A stretch of 64,000 bases of DNA from CAVQSS01 sp963746605 (GTDB lineage Bacteria; Desulfobacterota; RBG-13-43-22). Positions 17,013-26,824 of this stretch are shown piece after piece; the stretch's first letter is position 1; the number at the start of each line of letters is the position of its first letter. The notes under the pieces are model-generated. The model searched no databases. It was not told where the DNA came from and worked only from the letters and a program-made list of their open reading frames with translations. The translations under genes and the position numbers were made by a program. The DNA lies in assembly GCA_963746605.1 (NCBI GenBank), contig CAVVCH010000003.1:1-64000 (forward strand), read 5' to 3'.

Positions 17013-18377
17013 TTATTGTTTCACTTTTCTTTTAAGCAGGTTGGCGGCGATCAGCAAGGGGTCCCAGACCGGGCTGAAGGGCGGGGCATAGGCCAAGTCC
17101 AACCGGGAGATTTCCTCCAGGGTCATTTCATTATAGAGGGCCACGGCCAGGGTATTGATCTTGCGGGCCTCGCCATCCCGGCCGATCCAATTTCCTCCCA
17201 GGATTCTCCCGGAAGAGGAATCCGCCACGATCTTCAACAGGGAATGCTGAACCCCGGGATAGATGTTCACCCGGGAACCGGCCTCCACCACCTGACTGAT
17301 AGCGGGATAGCCAAAAGTAATAGCCTGGGCTTCCGATATTCCCGCCATGCCGATTTCCAGGTTGAAAACTTTGACGCAGGCCGCACCCACGATGCCGTGA
17401 AATTGGGACCGGCCGCCCACGGCATTTTCCCCGGCTACCCGGCCTTCCTTGTTGGCCGTATCACCCAGCGGAGAAATGACCGGCCGTCTGCTGACCCGGT
17501 GAAATTTTTCGCAGCAGTCACCGGCTGAAAAAATAAGCGGGTCGTTGGTCAGCATCCGGTCGTTGACCTGGATGCCGCCGGTCTCCCCCAACACGATCCC
17601 GGCCTCGCCAGCGATTTCACTGTTAGGCTGAATTCCGACACCGACAAAAAAAAGGTCGGCCGGAAAAGGCCCCTGGTTGGTTATGACCTCCAGGGCCTGA
17701 CCCCCATGGGTCGTAAAGGCCTGGGGTGTAACCCGACCCAAAAAGGCCACTCCCCGGGCTTTCAGTTCATCCACGATGATCGGCCCCAGTTCCGGCTCCA
17801 GGCCGCTGTAGGGGACCTCACCGCGGTAGAGGATGGTGGTCTCGACCCCGCGCTCCCGCAAGGCTTCGGCCACTTCCAGGGAGATGTAACCGGCCCCGAT
17901 GATCACCGCTCGTTCAGGCCGTTGCCGGTCAATAAAAGTACGGAGGCGGATCCCGTCGGCCATGCCCTTGAGGGTGAAGATATTTTCCGCCTCCTCGCCG
18001 GGGATCCCCAATTTCCGGGAACGGGCGCCGGTGGCGATGATCAGCCGGTCGTAAGGCAGATCCAGCTGCCGGTCGGATTTCCGGTCCAAAACGTGAACTC
18101 GAGCATTGGCCCGGTCAATGGAAAGAACCTGGTGGTTCAGCTTGACGTCGATCTGCTGCTTGGACCGGAATTCCTCCGGCGTGCGGGCAATCAGCTCTGT
18201 ATGGTCTTTGATTACATCACCGATGTAATAGGGGAGTTCTCAAGACCCGACGGAAACGAATTCCCCCTTTTCCAGCATGGTAATATGGGCCTCGGGCGCT
18301 TTACGCCGGGCATTGGCGGCCGCCGTAGGCCCGGCTGCCGATCCGCCGATGATCAGGATTTCCAGCTTATTGCCCAT
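17013..18377 (-). CDS. Selenocysteine-containing CoA-disulfide reductase/NADH oxidase-like flavoprotein
   Basis: The full frame from ATG 18377 to 17013 is 454 residues with one in-frame TGA at 18240-18242 (codon 46). The N-terminus has the FAD motif IIGGSAAGPTAAANARR. The TGA sits in SVGS-U-ELPYYIG, exactly where relatives have the redox-active Cys in SFxNCGLPYYIG, so it is read as selenocysteine. A SECIS-like hairpin follows at the right distance. Later motifs fit the family: ATGARSRKLGIPG, an NAD-binding VIIGAGYISLEVAEAL and FSAGDCCEKFH. The C-terminal dimerisation domain follows. Relatives reduce CoA disulfides, polysulfide or oxygen with NAD(P)H. Without recoding the gene would look truncated at 18089. 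GGAGGGG lies about 12 bases upstream of the start. Confidence 0.87.
18211..18229 (-). promoter_or_regulatory. SECIS-like hairpin for Sec46
   Basis: Read on the minus strand, an 8-bp perfect stem (ATTACATC with GATGTAAT) closes a GGT loop. The loop starts 19 bases after the TGA. Bacterial SECIS elements need a stem-loop with a G at the start of the apical loop about 16-37 bases after the UGA, and this fits. It lies inside the coding sequence, as is normal in bacteria. Confidence 0.75.
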
Positions 18378-18465
18378 GGATGATCCCCTCCTTTTATGCG
18401 TCAATTAGTAAATGTTGAAATCTTTAAGCTCGAAATCCGAGTTTACCCTCTCAATTCCCGGGAGG

Positions 18466-19803
18466 TCAGCTTATCAAAAGGATATGTACATCCATCACAT
18501 TGGTGCCGGTAGGACCGGTGATTACCAGACCGCCGGCTTCTTGGAAGAAATGATAGGAATCGTTATCTTCCAACTTTTTTTCCAGGGGAATTCCTTTTTT
18601 CATGCCCCGGCCCCAGGTCCGGCCGTCCACGATCGCTCCGGCCGCTTCCGTCGGACCGTCGGAGCCGTCGGTGCCGGCGCTCAGGAAAACGGTTTTCGGC
18701 AGTCCTTTAATCGCCAGGGCGACGGCCAGAGCCAATTCCATATTTCGGCCGCCGAGCCCCGCGCCTCTGACGGTAACCGTGGGCTCTCCTCCGGCGATCA
18801 GGCAGGCCGGTGGTTTTACCGGGTGACCGGAAAGATGGATTTCTTTAGCCAGGGCGCCGTAAAGCTTGGCCAGTTCCCGGGCCTCGCCCTGGACCTGGGA
18901 GGTGAGCACCAGGGGGGTAAAGCCGAAAGCCCGGGCCTGGGCGGCGGCGGCCCTTAAGGCGGACCGATTGCGGGCCAGAATAAAATTGCGAACCTTCCTG
19001 AAACAGGGGTTTCCGGGCTTGGGGGTCTCCACGGTCTGCCGGTGGATCCCGCCTTTCAGGCGACTGACGATAGCCCGGGGCGCGGCTTTCAACAACCGGT
19101 ATTTATCCAGGACGCTCCAGGCTTCCTGGAAAGTCGAAGGGTCGGGAACAAAAGGACCGGATCCGATGCTGTCCAAGAGATCTCCCACCACATCGGAGAT
19201 AATCAGGTTGATGACGGTGGCCGGATAGGCCAACTTGGCCAACTGCCCGCCCTTGGTTTGGGAAATGTGCTTCCGGACCGTATTGATTTCCTGAATGGTG
19301 GCCCCCGACCGAAGGAGCAGGGCGGTTAAGCCTTGTTTCTCTTTTAACGTGATGGGCGGGGTGGGGGCCGGCAACAGGGCCGAACACCCCCCGGAGGTGA
19401 GAAAAAGGATCAGGTCATCCGGGCGGCTTTGTTTAAGGAGGGCGATCATCGCCCCGGCGCCCCTCAGGCCGGCGGCATCCGGCAGGGGATGACCGGCCTC
19501 CAGGACCTGAACGCGGGATAAGGGACGGGCGTGGCCGTATTTGGTTATGACCAGTCCCGAGTCGATCCGGGCGCCCAAAATATCTTCGCAGGCCTCGGCC
19601 ATTTGGGCTGAGGCTTTGCCCGCACCCAGTACGATGATCCTCTTAAAAGTTCGAAGATCGTAGCGCTGGAATCCTCCCGAATCATCGTGAATGGCCAGGG
19701 TGTTCCCGCGAAGGAGAATGTGTCTGGGGAAAAAATGATGAGGGACAACGGCCGCAATGGCGCCTTTAAGAATTTGGTTGGCCTGGAAAGGGAGAGACTT
19801 CAT
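18466..19803 (-). CDS. Glycerate 2-kinase (GckA/TtuD, MOFRL family)
   Basis: About 445 residues. The N-terminal DUF4147 domain contains IVLGAGKASAQMAEACE and ILFLTSGGCSALLP, the nucleotide- and substrate-binding loops. The C-terminal MOFRL domain contains AGGEPTVTVRGAGLGGRNMELALA and SAGTDGSDGPTEAAGAIV. The enzyme phosphorylates D-glycerate to 2-phosphoglycerate, feeding glycolysis and gluconeogenesis in the serine or glyoxylate routes. The start is uncertain: ATG 19803 matches the usual beginning of the family, while the frame is open to 19860. It is divergent from the PEP-synthase-like gene at 19964, with 160 bases between. Confidence 0.9.
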   Translation of the reverse strand: MKSLPFQANQILKGAIAAVVPHHFFPRHILLRGNTLAIHDDSGGFQRYDLRTFKRIIVLGAGKASAQMAEACEDILGARIDSGLVITKYGHARPLSRVQVLEAGHPLPDAAGLRGAGAMIALLKQSRPDDLILFLTSGGCSALLPAPTPPITLKEKQGLTALLLRSGATIQEINTVRKHISQTKGGQLAKLAYPATVINLIISDVVGDLLDSIGSGPFVPDPSTFQEAWSVLDKYRLLKAAPRAIVSRLKGGIHRQTVETPKPGNPCFRKVRNFILARNRSALRAAAAQARAFGFTPLVLTSQVQGEARELAKLYGALAKEIHLSGHPVKPPACLIAGGEPTVTVRGAGLGGRNMELALAVALAIKGLPKTVFLSAGTDGSDGPTEAAGAIVDGRTWGRGMKKGIPLEKKLEDNDSYHFFQEAGGLVITGPTGTNVMDVHILLIS

Positions 19804-19963
19804 CAGGGCGGCGAATCCACCTCCAGAAATTATTTTACCACGCTCCGGACACCAAATCAATCGGCGGCTGGAGGACTTGAATAATTATTGAAAAAATGAG
19901 GCAATTGATGCTAAATAGGCCAATCCCCCAAAGAGAATTTTACCGATTCGATATCCGGCAGCT

Positions 19964-22564
19964 ATGATTGATCTGATAAGTTTTTTTAAAAAACGGAAGG
20001 AAGGGAAGCTCCAAAAGGCGGAAAGAGAAATCGAAGCCGTCCGCCGGGCCTTCACCCAGCGGTACCTGAATTTCAAATCCCTGCTCAGCACCAACGATAA
20101 GGTCCTGGAGATTATCAACGAACTGGAGCAGGCCGTTCAGGGCCCCCGCGGATTCGGCATGTCCTTTGTCCGAAGGAATTGCACCGCCCTCTCGGTCAAC
20201 CTGTATAAGATCATCCAGAACCTGAACGCCATCACGGCGAACCGCTATCCCGAGTTGTTTGAGGTCTTCCAGGAGATCTGGGAAAAAATCGACCGGGAGC
20301 TGAAACATAGAAAGCCCGTGGCCGAAGGGGAGCTGGTCCTGCCTCTGGAAGCGATCACCCGGGATCGGGTCGGACAGGTAGGCGGTAAGATGGCCAATCT
20401 CGGGGAAGTTAGGAATCGTCTGGGGCTACCCGTGCCGGATGGTTTTGCCGTCACCACCACGGCCTACCAGTACTTCATCAACTCCAATCAGCTTCAAGAA
20501 GAGATCAACCGCCGCTTCCAGTTGCTGGAGGGGGACGATTTGGCGCGGCTCCATGAGACCAGCGCCGAAATCCAGAAACTGATCACCGGCGCTCCTCTGC
20601 CTCCCGACCTGGAAGCAGCGATCCTGGCGGCTTACCGACAATTATCGGGAAAGGCGGGCCGGCCGATCAACGTCTCCATGCGCAGCAGCGCTCTGGGTGA
20701 GGATACCGAGGAGGCCTCCTTTGCCGGACAGTACCGTTCCCTGTTGAATGTCAGCGCGGAATACCTGATCCTCTCCTATAAGGAGGTGGTGGCCAGCAAA
20801 TATTCGGTCCCGGCCATGACGTACCGCCTGAACAAAGGCTTCCACGATGAAGACATCCTCATGTCCGTTGGCTGCATGGCCATGATCCCCGCCTGGACGT
20901 CAGGGGTCATGTACTCGGCTGATCCGGGGGATGTCCTCCAAGAACAGGTGGTCATCAATGCCGCCTGGGGGTTGGGCAAATCGGTGGTCGACGGGAGCAG
21001 CACCCCGGATCTCTTCCTGCTCAGCAAGCAGGACTCCCCCCGGATTCTGAAAAAGGAAATTCATCCCAAGACCCAGCAATTCGTTTGTCAACTCGAGGAA
21101 GGAATCGAACTGCTGCCCGTGGCTGAAAAAGACCGGCAGACCCAGGCCATCAGCGATGAACAGGCCGGTTCTTTGGCTGAACTGGCGGTAAGGCTGGAAA
21201 AGCACTTCGGCGTCCCACAGGATATCGAATGGGTTTTTGAACGGGACGGTTCGGTAAAAATCATGCAAAGCCGGCCTCTGATGATCCAGGGACGGACGGC
21301 CAAGACCCGCGATGAGATTCCCCTTGAAGGGCTGGATCTGCCCGTTCTGCTCAGCGGCGGGGTTTCGGCCAGCCCGGGTGTGGCCTGCGGCCCGGCCTTC
21401 CTGGTGGATTCGGCGGTCGATATGCTGCAATTTCCGGAGGGGGCCGTTCTGGTCACCCGCAACCCTTTGCCTCAGTGGGCGGCCCTGCTGGGAAGGGCCG
21501 CGGCCGTGTTGACGGATCAGGGGGCGGTCACGGGACACCTGGCCGCTGTGGCCCGGGAATTCCAGGTTCCGGCCCTGATGGGCGCCCTCGAGGCCACCCG
21601 GACCATTCGCGGCGGCGACCTGATTACGGTGGACGCCGATGGGCTGCGCGTGTATGCCGGGCGGGCCGAGATCCTGATCCGGCGGGCGGCTGAAAAGGTC
21701 AGTCCGATGAAAGGCAGCCCGGTGGAACTGACATTGCGCCGGCTGCTCAAAACTATTGCCCCCTTGACGCTTATCGATCCGGAAGCGGCCAACTTTAGCA
21801 CCCGGGGATGTGAAACCCTCCACGATATCATCCGGTTCTCCCATGAAATGGCCCTTCGGGAGCTTTTCGACGACGAGCGGGAGGTTTCCTTTTCAGAAAA
21901 ATTGGCCAAGAAATTAAGCGATGATCTGCCCATGCAGTGGTGGGTCATCGACCTGGACGGCGGATTAAAAGAAGGAGTCCACGGCGAGACGATTCGCTTA
22001 AAGGATGTGGATTGCCTACCCCTCCTGGCTCTCTGGGAAGGCCTGCGGGCCATTCCCTGGCAAGGTCCGCCGGCAATGGATACCAAAGGATTTATGTCCA
22101 TCCTGGCGGAATCGGCTATGGATAGTTCCCTGGAGGCAGGACTCGGAACGGGGTACGGGGCAAAGAATTATGTTTTGGTGTCTAAGGATTTCTGCCACTT
22201 GAGTACCCGGCTGGGTTTCCATTTTTCGACCGTGGAGGCCTTTCTGGGCGAAAAGACGGCGGAAAGCTACGTCTGGTTTTATTTCAAGGGAGGAGGGGCC
22301 GACCATTACCGCAAAGAACAGCGGGGGCGTTTGATTCAATCCCTGCTGGAGCGGTTTGGTTTCTGGGTCAAGGTCAAAGGAGACATCCTGTCCGCCCGAC
22401 TGGAGCGACAGGATCATCTCCGATTGGGCCAGGGGTTGAAGGTCTTGGGTTTTCTCATCCTTCACACCCGGCAACTGGATATGGTCTTGGGCGATCCCGG
22501 CAGGGTTCAAGGGTATCGGGAACAGATGATCCAGCAGATCAGCACCTTTGTGGACATTCCCTGA
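19964..22564 (+). CDS. PEP-synthase-like protein A with novel C-terminal domain
   Basis: An 866-residue protein. Residues 1-115 are helical and unassigned. About 120-440 is a PEP synthase/PPDK ATP-grasp domain, with VGGKMANLGEVRN, MRSSALGEDTEEASFAGQY and IEWVFERDGSVKIMQSRPL. About 450-570 is the phosphohistidine swivel domain with TDQGAVTGHLAAVAREF; the catalytic His is residue 525. Normal PEP synthases end in a TIM barrel that binds PEP/pyruvate. Here that is replaced by a 290-residue domain I do not recognise (NYVLVSKDFCHLSTRLGFHF, then ESYVWFYFKGGGAD). The protein could therefore phosphorylate its own His from ATP but should not make PEP by the known route. It heads a three-gene unit with a receiver protein and a paralogue. 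Confidence 0.85.
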   Translation: MIDLISFFKKRKEGKLQKAEREIEAVRRAFTQRYLNFKSLLSTNDKVLEIINELEQAVQGPRGFGMSFVRRNCTALSVNLYKIIQNLNAITANRYPELFEVFQEIWEKIDRELKHRKPVAEGELVLPLEAITRDRVGQVGGKMANLGEVRNRLGLPVPDGFAVTTTAYQYFINSNQLQEEINRRFQLLEGDDLARLHETSAEIQKLITGAPLPPDLEAAILAAYRQLSGKAGRPINVSMRSSALGEDTEEASFAGQYRSLLNVSAEYLILSYKEVVASKYSVPAMTYRLNKGFHDEDILMSVGCMAMIPAWTSGVMYSADPGDVLQEQVVINAAWGLGKSVVDGSSTPDLFLLSKQDSPRILKKEIHPKTQQFVCQLEEGIELLPVAEKDRQTQAISDEQAGSLAELAVRLEKHFGVPQDIEWVFERDGSVKIMQSRPLMIQGRTAKTRDEIPLEGLDLPVLLSGGVSASPGVACGPAFLVDSAVDMLQFPEGAVLVTRNPLPQWAALLGRAAAVLTDQGAVTGHLAAVAREFQVPALMGALEATRTIRGGDLITVDADGLRVYAGRAEILIRRAAEKVSPMKGSPVELTLRRLLKTIAPLTLIDPEAANFSTRGCETLHDIIRFSHEMALRELFDDEREVSFSEKLAKKLSDDLPMQWWVIDLDGGLKEGVHGETIRLKDVDCLPLLALWEGLRAIPWQGPPAMDTKGFMSILAESAMDSSLEAGLGTGYGAKNYVLVSKDFCHLSTRLGFHFSTVEAFLGEKTAESYVWFYFKGGGADHYRKEQRGRLIQSLLERFGFWVKVKGDILSARLERQDHLRLGQGLKVLGFLILHTRQLDMVLGDPGRVQGYREQMIQQISTFVDIP

Positions 22565-22652
22565 AATCCCGGTGCTATCCTCCCAAGTGGGGCGGGCTCC
22601 AAACCCACCCTTGATGGAAAATTATCATTCAGAAAATCAAGCGGGGTGATCG

Positions 22653-23057
22653 ATGGAAAAGATTCGAGTACTGTTAGTCGACGATGAGGAGGATTATCGA
22701 ACCACCTTGGCTAAACGAATGGCCAAACGGAAGGTGCAAGTCAGCGAAGCGGAGAACGGGCCGGCGGCTCTTGAAATCCTGGGGAAAGGGGATTTTGACG
22801 TGGTGGTTCTGGATGTGCGTATGCCCGGGATGGACGGCATCGAGACCTTGCGCCGGATCAAAGCGATCAATCCGCTGGTGGAAGTCATCATGCTCACCGG
22901 ACATGCCTCGGTGGAGTCAGGGATAGAAGGGATGCGGCTGGGGGCGTTTGACTACCTGATGAAACCTTGTGAAATCAACGACCTGTTGTTGAAAATTCAG
23001 GATGCCTACCAGCGAAAGCTGGTCCAGGAAGAGAGTCTAGGGGGGGGCCAGGCCTAA
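22653..23057 (+). CDS. Single-domain response regulator (CheY-like)
   Basis: 134 residues, only a receiver domain. The acidic pair is DDEED (residues 10-14), the phospho-acceptor Asp is in VVVLDVRMPGMDG, and the conserved Thr and Lys are in IMLTGHAS and YLMKPCEI. The last 20 residues are a short tail with no output domain. It lies between two paralogous PEP-synthase-like genes, 88 bases after the first and 9 before the second, so all three are probably one operon. It may take phosphate from, or regulate, the flanking proteins. No cognate kinase is adjacent. Confidence 0.9.
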   Translation: MEKIRVLLVDDEEDYRTTLAKRMAKRKVQVSEAENGPAALEILGKGDFDVVVLDVRMPGMDGIETLRRIKAINPLVEVIMLTGHASVESGIEGMRLGAFDYLMKPCEINDLLLKIQDAYQRKLVQEESLGGGQA

Positions 23058-23066
23058 ACCTACTCG

Positions 23067-25688
23067 ATGTCCAATATTCTAAAATTCCTTCACTCGTGGC
23101 GGCAGCGAAAAAAACCGGTGTCGAAAGATCATCTCTCCCGCGTTTTCCGTTTCAAGTATGCCTCCTTTAAAATGCTTCTGGATTCCAACACGGAGTTCCT
23201 GAAGATCCTCGCCGATCTGGAGGAAAAGTTGCAAGGTCGGCAGCTTTTCGGCATGTCCTATGTTCAGACCCAATCGGTGCGGGCGGTATTTCACGCCTTG
23301 CGGATGGTCAAGAATTTAGATGACCTGTCCACGCACCACTATCCGCAGTTGTTCGAAGTCCTGGAAAATATCAACCGAAAGATAAAAGAGGAACTGGAAA
23401 AACGGAAAGAAAACCCGATCAACGAAATAGTCCTGCCCTATGACCGGATCCGGGTCGGGATGATGGATACCGTCGGCGGGAAAAATGCCAATCTGGGAGA
23501 GATCCATAGCCTGTTACACCTGCCTATCCCGGATGGATTTGCCATTACCACCAAAGCCTATACCGATTTTATGTCTCACCGGGATTTATTTGACCGGGTC
23601 AATAATAAAAAGATGGCTATCGATCCGAATGACCCGGAATCGATCAGCCAGGCCAGCCAGGATATTCAGTCCCTGATCACCGAAGCATCGGTGCCGGTCG
23701 AGGTGGAAGAGGCCATACGGTCCGGCTACCGGCAGTGGATTCTAAAGGAGAAATCGGAAGCGGACTCCGCTGCTCCGCGGGTATCTCTGCGCAGCAGCGC
23801 CATCGGGGAGGACAGCGAATGGTCTTTTGCCGGTCAATACCTCTCGTTGTTGAACGTCCCTCCCGCAGAAATTATCACGGCCTATAAGCGGGTGGTGGCC
23901 AGCCTTTACACCCCCAGGGCCATCGCCTACCGCTTGAATAAGGGGATTCTGGATGAAGATATTGCCATGAGTGTGGCTTGCCTGAGGATGGTAGCGTCGG
24001 TAGCCAGCGGGGTCATCTATACCCATCATCCTTATAACCTGCTGGAAGACAACCTGATTATCTCCGCTGTTTGGGGGTTGGGCCCCTACGCGGTGGAGGG
24101 AGTGGTAACCCCCGACAGTTACACGGTAGACAAAAAGAATCCCGATCAAATTTTAGTTACGGCGATTTCTCACAAGCCGGTTCAACTGGTCAGTCGACCT
24201 GAAAAGGGATTGACGGAAATCCCGGTGACGGAAGAAAAACAGGATATTCCCTGTCTTTCCCCTAACCAGGTCAGCGCCCTGGCCGATTATGCCCTGAAGT
24301 TGGAACAGCATTACCATGGTCCCCAGGATATCGAGTGGGCCCTGGACGACGAAAATCATCTTTTGGTACTCCAATGCCGCCCGTTGCACCTCCGCTCCAC
24401 AGGGGAGGATGCTCCCAGGGCAACTCCTTTGCTGACCAGCTATCCTTTGTTGATCGATACCGGGGCGGTGGCCTTTCCAGGGGTGGGGTGCGGCCCGGCC
24501 TATCTGATCCGGTCCGATGAGGACCTGCTCCATTTCCCGGAAGGGTCGGTGCTGCTGGCCAAACATTCTTCGCCTAAATTTGTTCTGGTTATGAACAAGG
24601 CCCGAGCCATCCTCACTGATTTAGGAAGCGTCACCGGCCATATGGCCTCCCTGGCCCGGGAATTCGGCGTTCCCACTCTTTTGGACACCAAAACCGCAAC
24701 GTCCGACATCCCCAATGGAATGGAGGTGACGGTGGATGCCTACTCGGGACGGGTATATCAGGGGAAGGTCCCCGAGCTGTTGTCTTTTCAACGAACCGGG
24801 GAGTCGCAACTCAAGGACACGCCGGTGTACCAGGTTTTACGAAGAGTGGCTGACCTGATCGTCCCTCTGTATTTAACCGATCCGAGGGCCCCCAATTTTT
24901 CACCCGAGCAATGCCGGACCTTGCATGACATCGGCCGATATGTGCACGAAATGTCCTATGCCGAGATGTTCAAGATCGGAGATATGGTTTCCGATCACCA
25001 GGGGGTTGCCTTTAAAATAGAAGCCCCGATTCCCTTGGATTTGTATGTAATCGATTTAGGCGGGGGGGTAGCGGCAGATCGCGAAATCATGCATAAGGTA
25101 ACCGTCGAACAGATCGCCTCGGTCCCTTTTAAGGCCGTGCTTCGGGGCATGATGCACGAAGGGTTTCAGGCCCGGGAAGTTCGCCCTGTCAGTTTCGGAG
25201 GTTTTTTTTCGGTCATGAGGGAGCAGATGCTGTCTTCGCCCCAGGCAGCCGCCGAACGATTCGGGGACCGCAGCTACGCGCTGGTCTCCGACCGCTATCT
25301 GAATTTCAGTTCTCGGGTAGGGTACCATTATAGCATCCTGGACGCCTACTGCGGCCCGGTCACCAACATGAATTATATCACCTTTTCTTTTAAAGGCGGG
25401 GCGGCGGATGATGTTCGACGGAACCGACGGGTCCGGGCGATCGCCCGAATTCTGGAATCCCTGGATTTCGTGGTGGACGTTAAGGTGGACCGGGTGGATG
25501 CTCGTTATCAGAAATACGACTGCCCCTTGATCGAGGAAAAGCTGGATCTGGTGGGCAGGTTACTGCTCTATACCCGGCAAATGGACATGCTCATGCACAG
25601 TGAATCCAGCGTGGAGGCCGTTACACAAAACTTCCTGGCTGGCAACTACAGCCTGAATCAAGCCTTCCAGTTACCGTCCTCCAATTGA
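23067..25688 (+). CDS. PEP-synthase-like protein B with novel C-terminal domain
   Basis: An 873-residue paralogue of the protein at 19964, with the same three-part layout. The ATP-grasp domain has VGGKNANLGEIHS and LRSSAIGEDSEWSFAGQY. The swivel domain has LTDLGSVTGHMASLAREF, with the catalytic His again at residue 525. The C-terminal 300 residues match protein A rather than the PEP/pyruvate barrel (SYALVSDRYLNFSSRVGYHY, then NYITFSFKGGAADD). The N-terminal 115 residues (GMSYVQTQSVRAVFH, then HHYPQLFEVLENI) also correspond to protein A. Both copies keep the His and ATP-grasp motifs, so the pair is probably active and may be a heteromer or a phosphotransfer couple with the receiver encoded between them. 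Confidence 0.85.
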   Translation: MSNILKFLHSWRQRKKPVSKDHLSRVFRFKYASFKMLLDSNTEFLKILADLEEKLQGRQLFGMSYVQTQSVRAVFHALRMVKNLDDLSTHHYPQLFEVLENINRKIKEELEKRKENPINEIVLPYDRIRVGMMDTVGGKNANLGEIHSLLHLPIPDGFAITTKAYTDFMSHRDLFDRVNNKKMAIDPNDPESISQASQDIQSLITEASVPVEVEEAIRSGYRQWILKEKSEADSAAPRVSLRSSAIGEDSEWSFAGQYLSLLNVPPAEIITAYKRVVASLYTPRAIAYRLNKGILDEDIAMSVACLRMVASVASGVIYTHHPYNLLEDNLIISAVWGLGPYAVEGVVTPDSYTVDKKNPDQILVTAISHKPVQLVSRPEKGLTEIPVTEEKQDIPCLSPNQVSALADYALKLEQHYHGPQDIEWALDDENHLLVLQCRPLHLRSTGEDAPRATPLLTSYPLLIDTGAVAFPGVGCGPAYLIRSDEDLLHFPEGSVLLAKHSSPKFVLVMNKARAILTDLGSVTGHMASLAREFGVPTLLDTKTATSDIPNGMEVTVDAYSGRVYQGKVPELLSFQRTGESQLKDTPVYQVLRRVADLIVPLYLTDPRAPNFSPEQCRTLHDIGRYVHEMSYAEMFKIGDMVSDHQGVAFKIEAPIPLDLYVIDLGGGVAADREIMHKVTVEQIASVPFKAVLRGMMHEGFQAREVRPVSFGGFFSVMREQMLSSPQAAAERFGDRSYALVSDRYLNFSSRVGYHYSILDAYCGPVTNMNYITFSFKGGAADDVRRNRRVRAIARILESLDFVVDVKVDRVDARYQKYDCPLIEEKLDLVGRLLLYTRQMDMLMHSESSVEAVTQNFLAGNYSLNQAFQLPSSN

Positions 25689-26014
25689 CCTTTTCCCCAG
25701 AATTTTTTGGAAAAAACCCAAATTTGATCTGTTCGCAAAAAATCCCGAACTGTCATCCTGAGCAACGCGAAAGATCTCGTCTCCCGGCTCAGGATAAACT
25801 CCGTGAAGGATCTCATAACTAGCTGAAAATACAAAATTATTCGCATTCACTCAGAATGACAAACTTTGCTGACGGACTTCTTGCGATCCGATCAAAATCA
25901 ATACAAGGGCAGGGCCACGGGCAGGTAACGGTTACTGCCAATCTCCTTGAGTTGCAGCCGAAGTTCCTTGGCGGAAGCGGTTCAACCCATGATCCAAGCG
26001 AGGATTTCGATTTC
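25689..26014. repeat. Intergenic region with dispersed palindromic repeat
   Basis: Between 25751 and 25862 the ends TGTCATCCTGAG and CTCAGAATGACA are imperfect inverted copies around sequence of the GCGAAAGATCTC / GGATCTC type. This is a dispersed non-coding repeat often seen between bacterial genes. No gene is supported here. The remainder up to 26014 shows only antisense open frames of the next gene. Confidence 0.5.
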
Positions 26015-26791
26015 CTAATCCGCAGTAAGCCGGGTACCTTCACCGGCCAAAAAACCGAAAAGATCAGGCACTCCGGCGATCAACCGCTCCAAAGGGCTTC
26101 GATTCCCGGTTTGGAGCAAATCACGGACCAGAGTAAATTTCAAACGAACGACCTCGGAAAGATCGAAATAAAAACCGGCCGTCAGGAAACTCAAATCCTG
26201 GAAATAGTGCTCTTGGAAGTTCAGGTGCCAGGGATTGAGTTTTTGAGAACATCCTTCAATCCGAGCGGCGGTTTGGAGGAGGTCTCTATCGGATATTTTC
26301 TTCGGCCCGAGGGTTTCCACGGCTGAACAATAATTCGCCTGATGCCCGATCACCTTTTCCGGCAGGGCTACCCCCAGGTTGTTCCAAAGTTGAATCACCT
26401 GTCGTTTCATCAGGCGATCGTGGCGGGTCATTTGCTGATAATGCTCTTTCGTCCAGAGGCCATAGGCCCGGCAGCCGAAAAAGCGGCTGGGATAGATCAG
26501 ACAATTCCCGTGTTCCAGAAAGGGGCAGGAAGTGATCTCTACCGGGTTGCTGAAAAAATAGCCGATCAGTTTTTGGGTAACTAGCTTTCGCCGGGCCGGG
26601 GGAAAGGTACTCAGTTGTTCCAGGGCTTCCAGGGCCTCAATCAAGGTCATTTCCGGAAGCAGGGAACAACAAAAAGCACGGCGCCGGCAGGCTGTGTCCG
26701 GCATTTGGGAGTAGATCTGCTTCAATTCCTGCCGCGGTACTTGGGAATTGCGTAGCAGATCGATTAGATCCGAGAGACGCAGAGGGACCAT
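26015..26791 (-). CDS. YkgJ-family cysteine-cluster protein
   Basis: A 258-residue soluble protein. The Cys motifs are spread as CRRRAFCC (residues about 35-42) and ITSCPFLEHGNCLIYP followed by FFGCRAYG. This arrangement is typical of the YkgJ (CxxCxxCC) family, thought to hold an Fe-S cluster or zinc. A further Cys lies at ANYCSAVETLG, and another at RIEGCSQKL. The C-terminal 80 residues are helical. It starts about 30 bases upstream of the LUD-domain gene end on the same strand, so the two may be co-transcribed with LUD first. Function in this family is not established. Confidence 0.7.
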   Translation of the reverse strand: MVPLRLSDLIDLLRNSQVPRQELKQIYSQMPDTACRRRAFCCSLLPEMTLIEALEALEQLSTFPPARRKLVTQKLIGYFFSNPVEITSCPFLEHGNCLIYPSRFFGCRAYGLWTKEHYQQMTRHDRLMKRQVIQLWNNLGVALPEKVIGHQANYCSAVETLGPKKISDRDLLQTAARIEGCSQKLNPWHLNFQEHYFQDLSFLTAGFYFDLSEVVRLKFTLVRDLLQTGNRSPLERLIAGVPDLFGFLAGEGTRLTAD

Positions 26792-26824
26792 CAGAGATCG
26801 ATGCTTAAGACCGTATTAGGGAGG

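Noticed and set aside
20900..21844. Long antisense frame (314 codons) inside the first PEP-synthase-like gene
   Set aside because: GC-rich coding sequence often leaves open antisense frames; the plus strand has full domain support.
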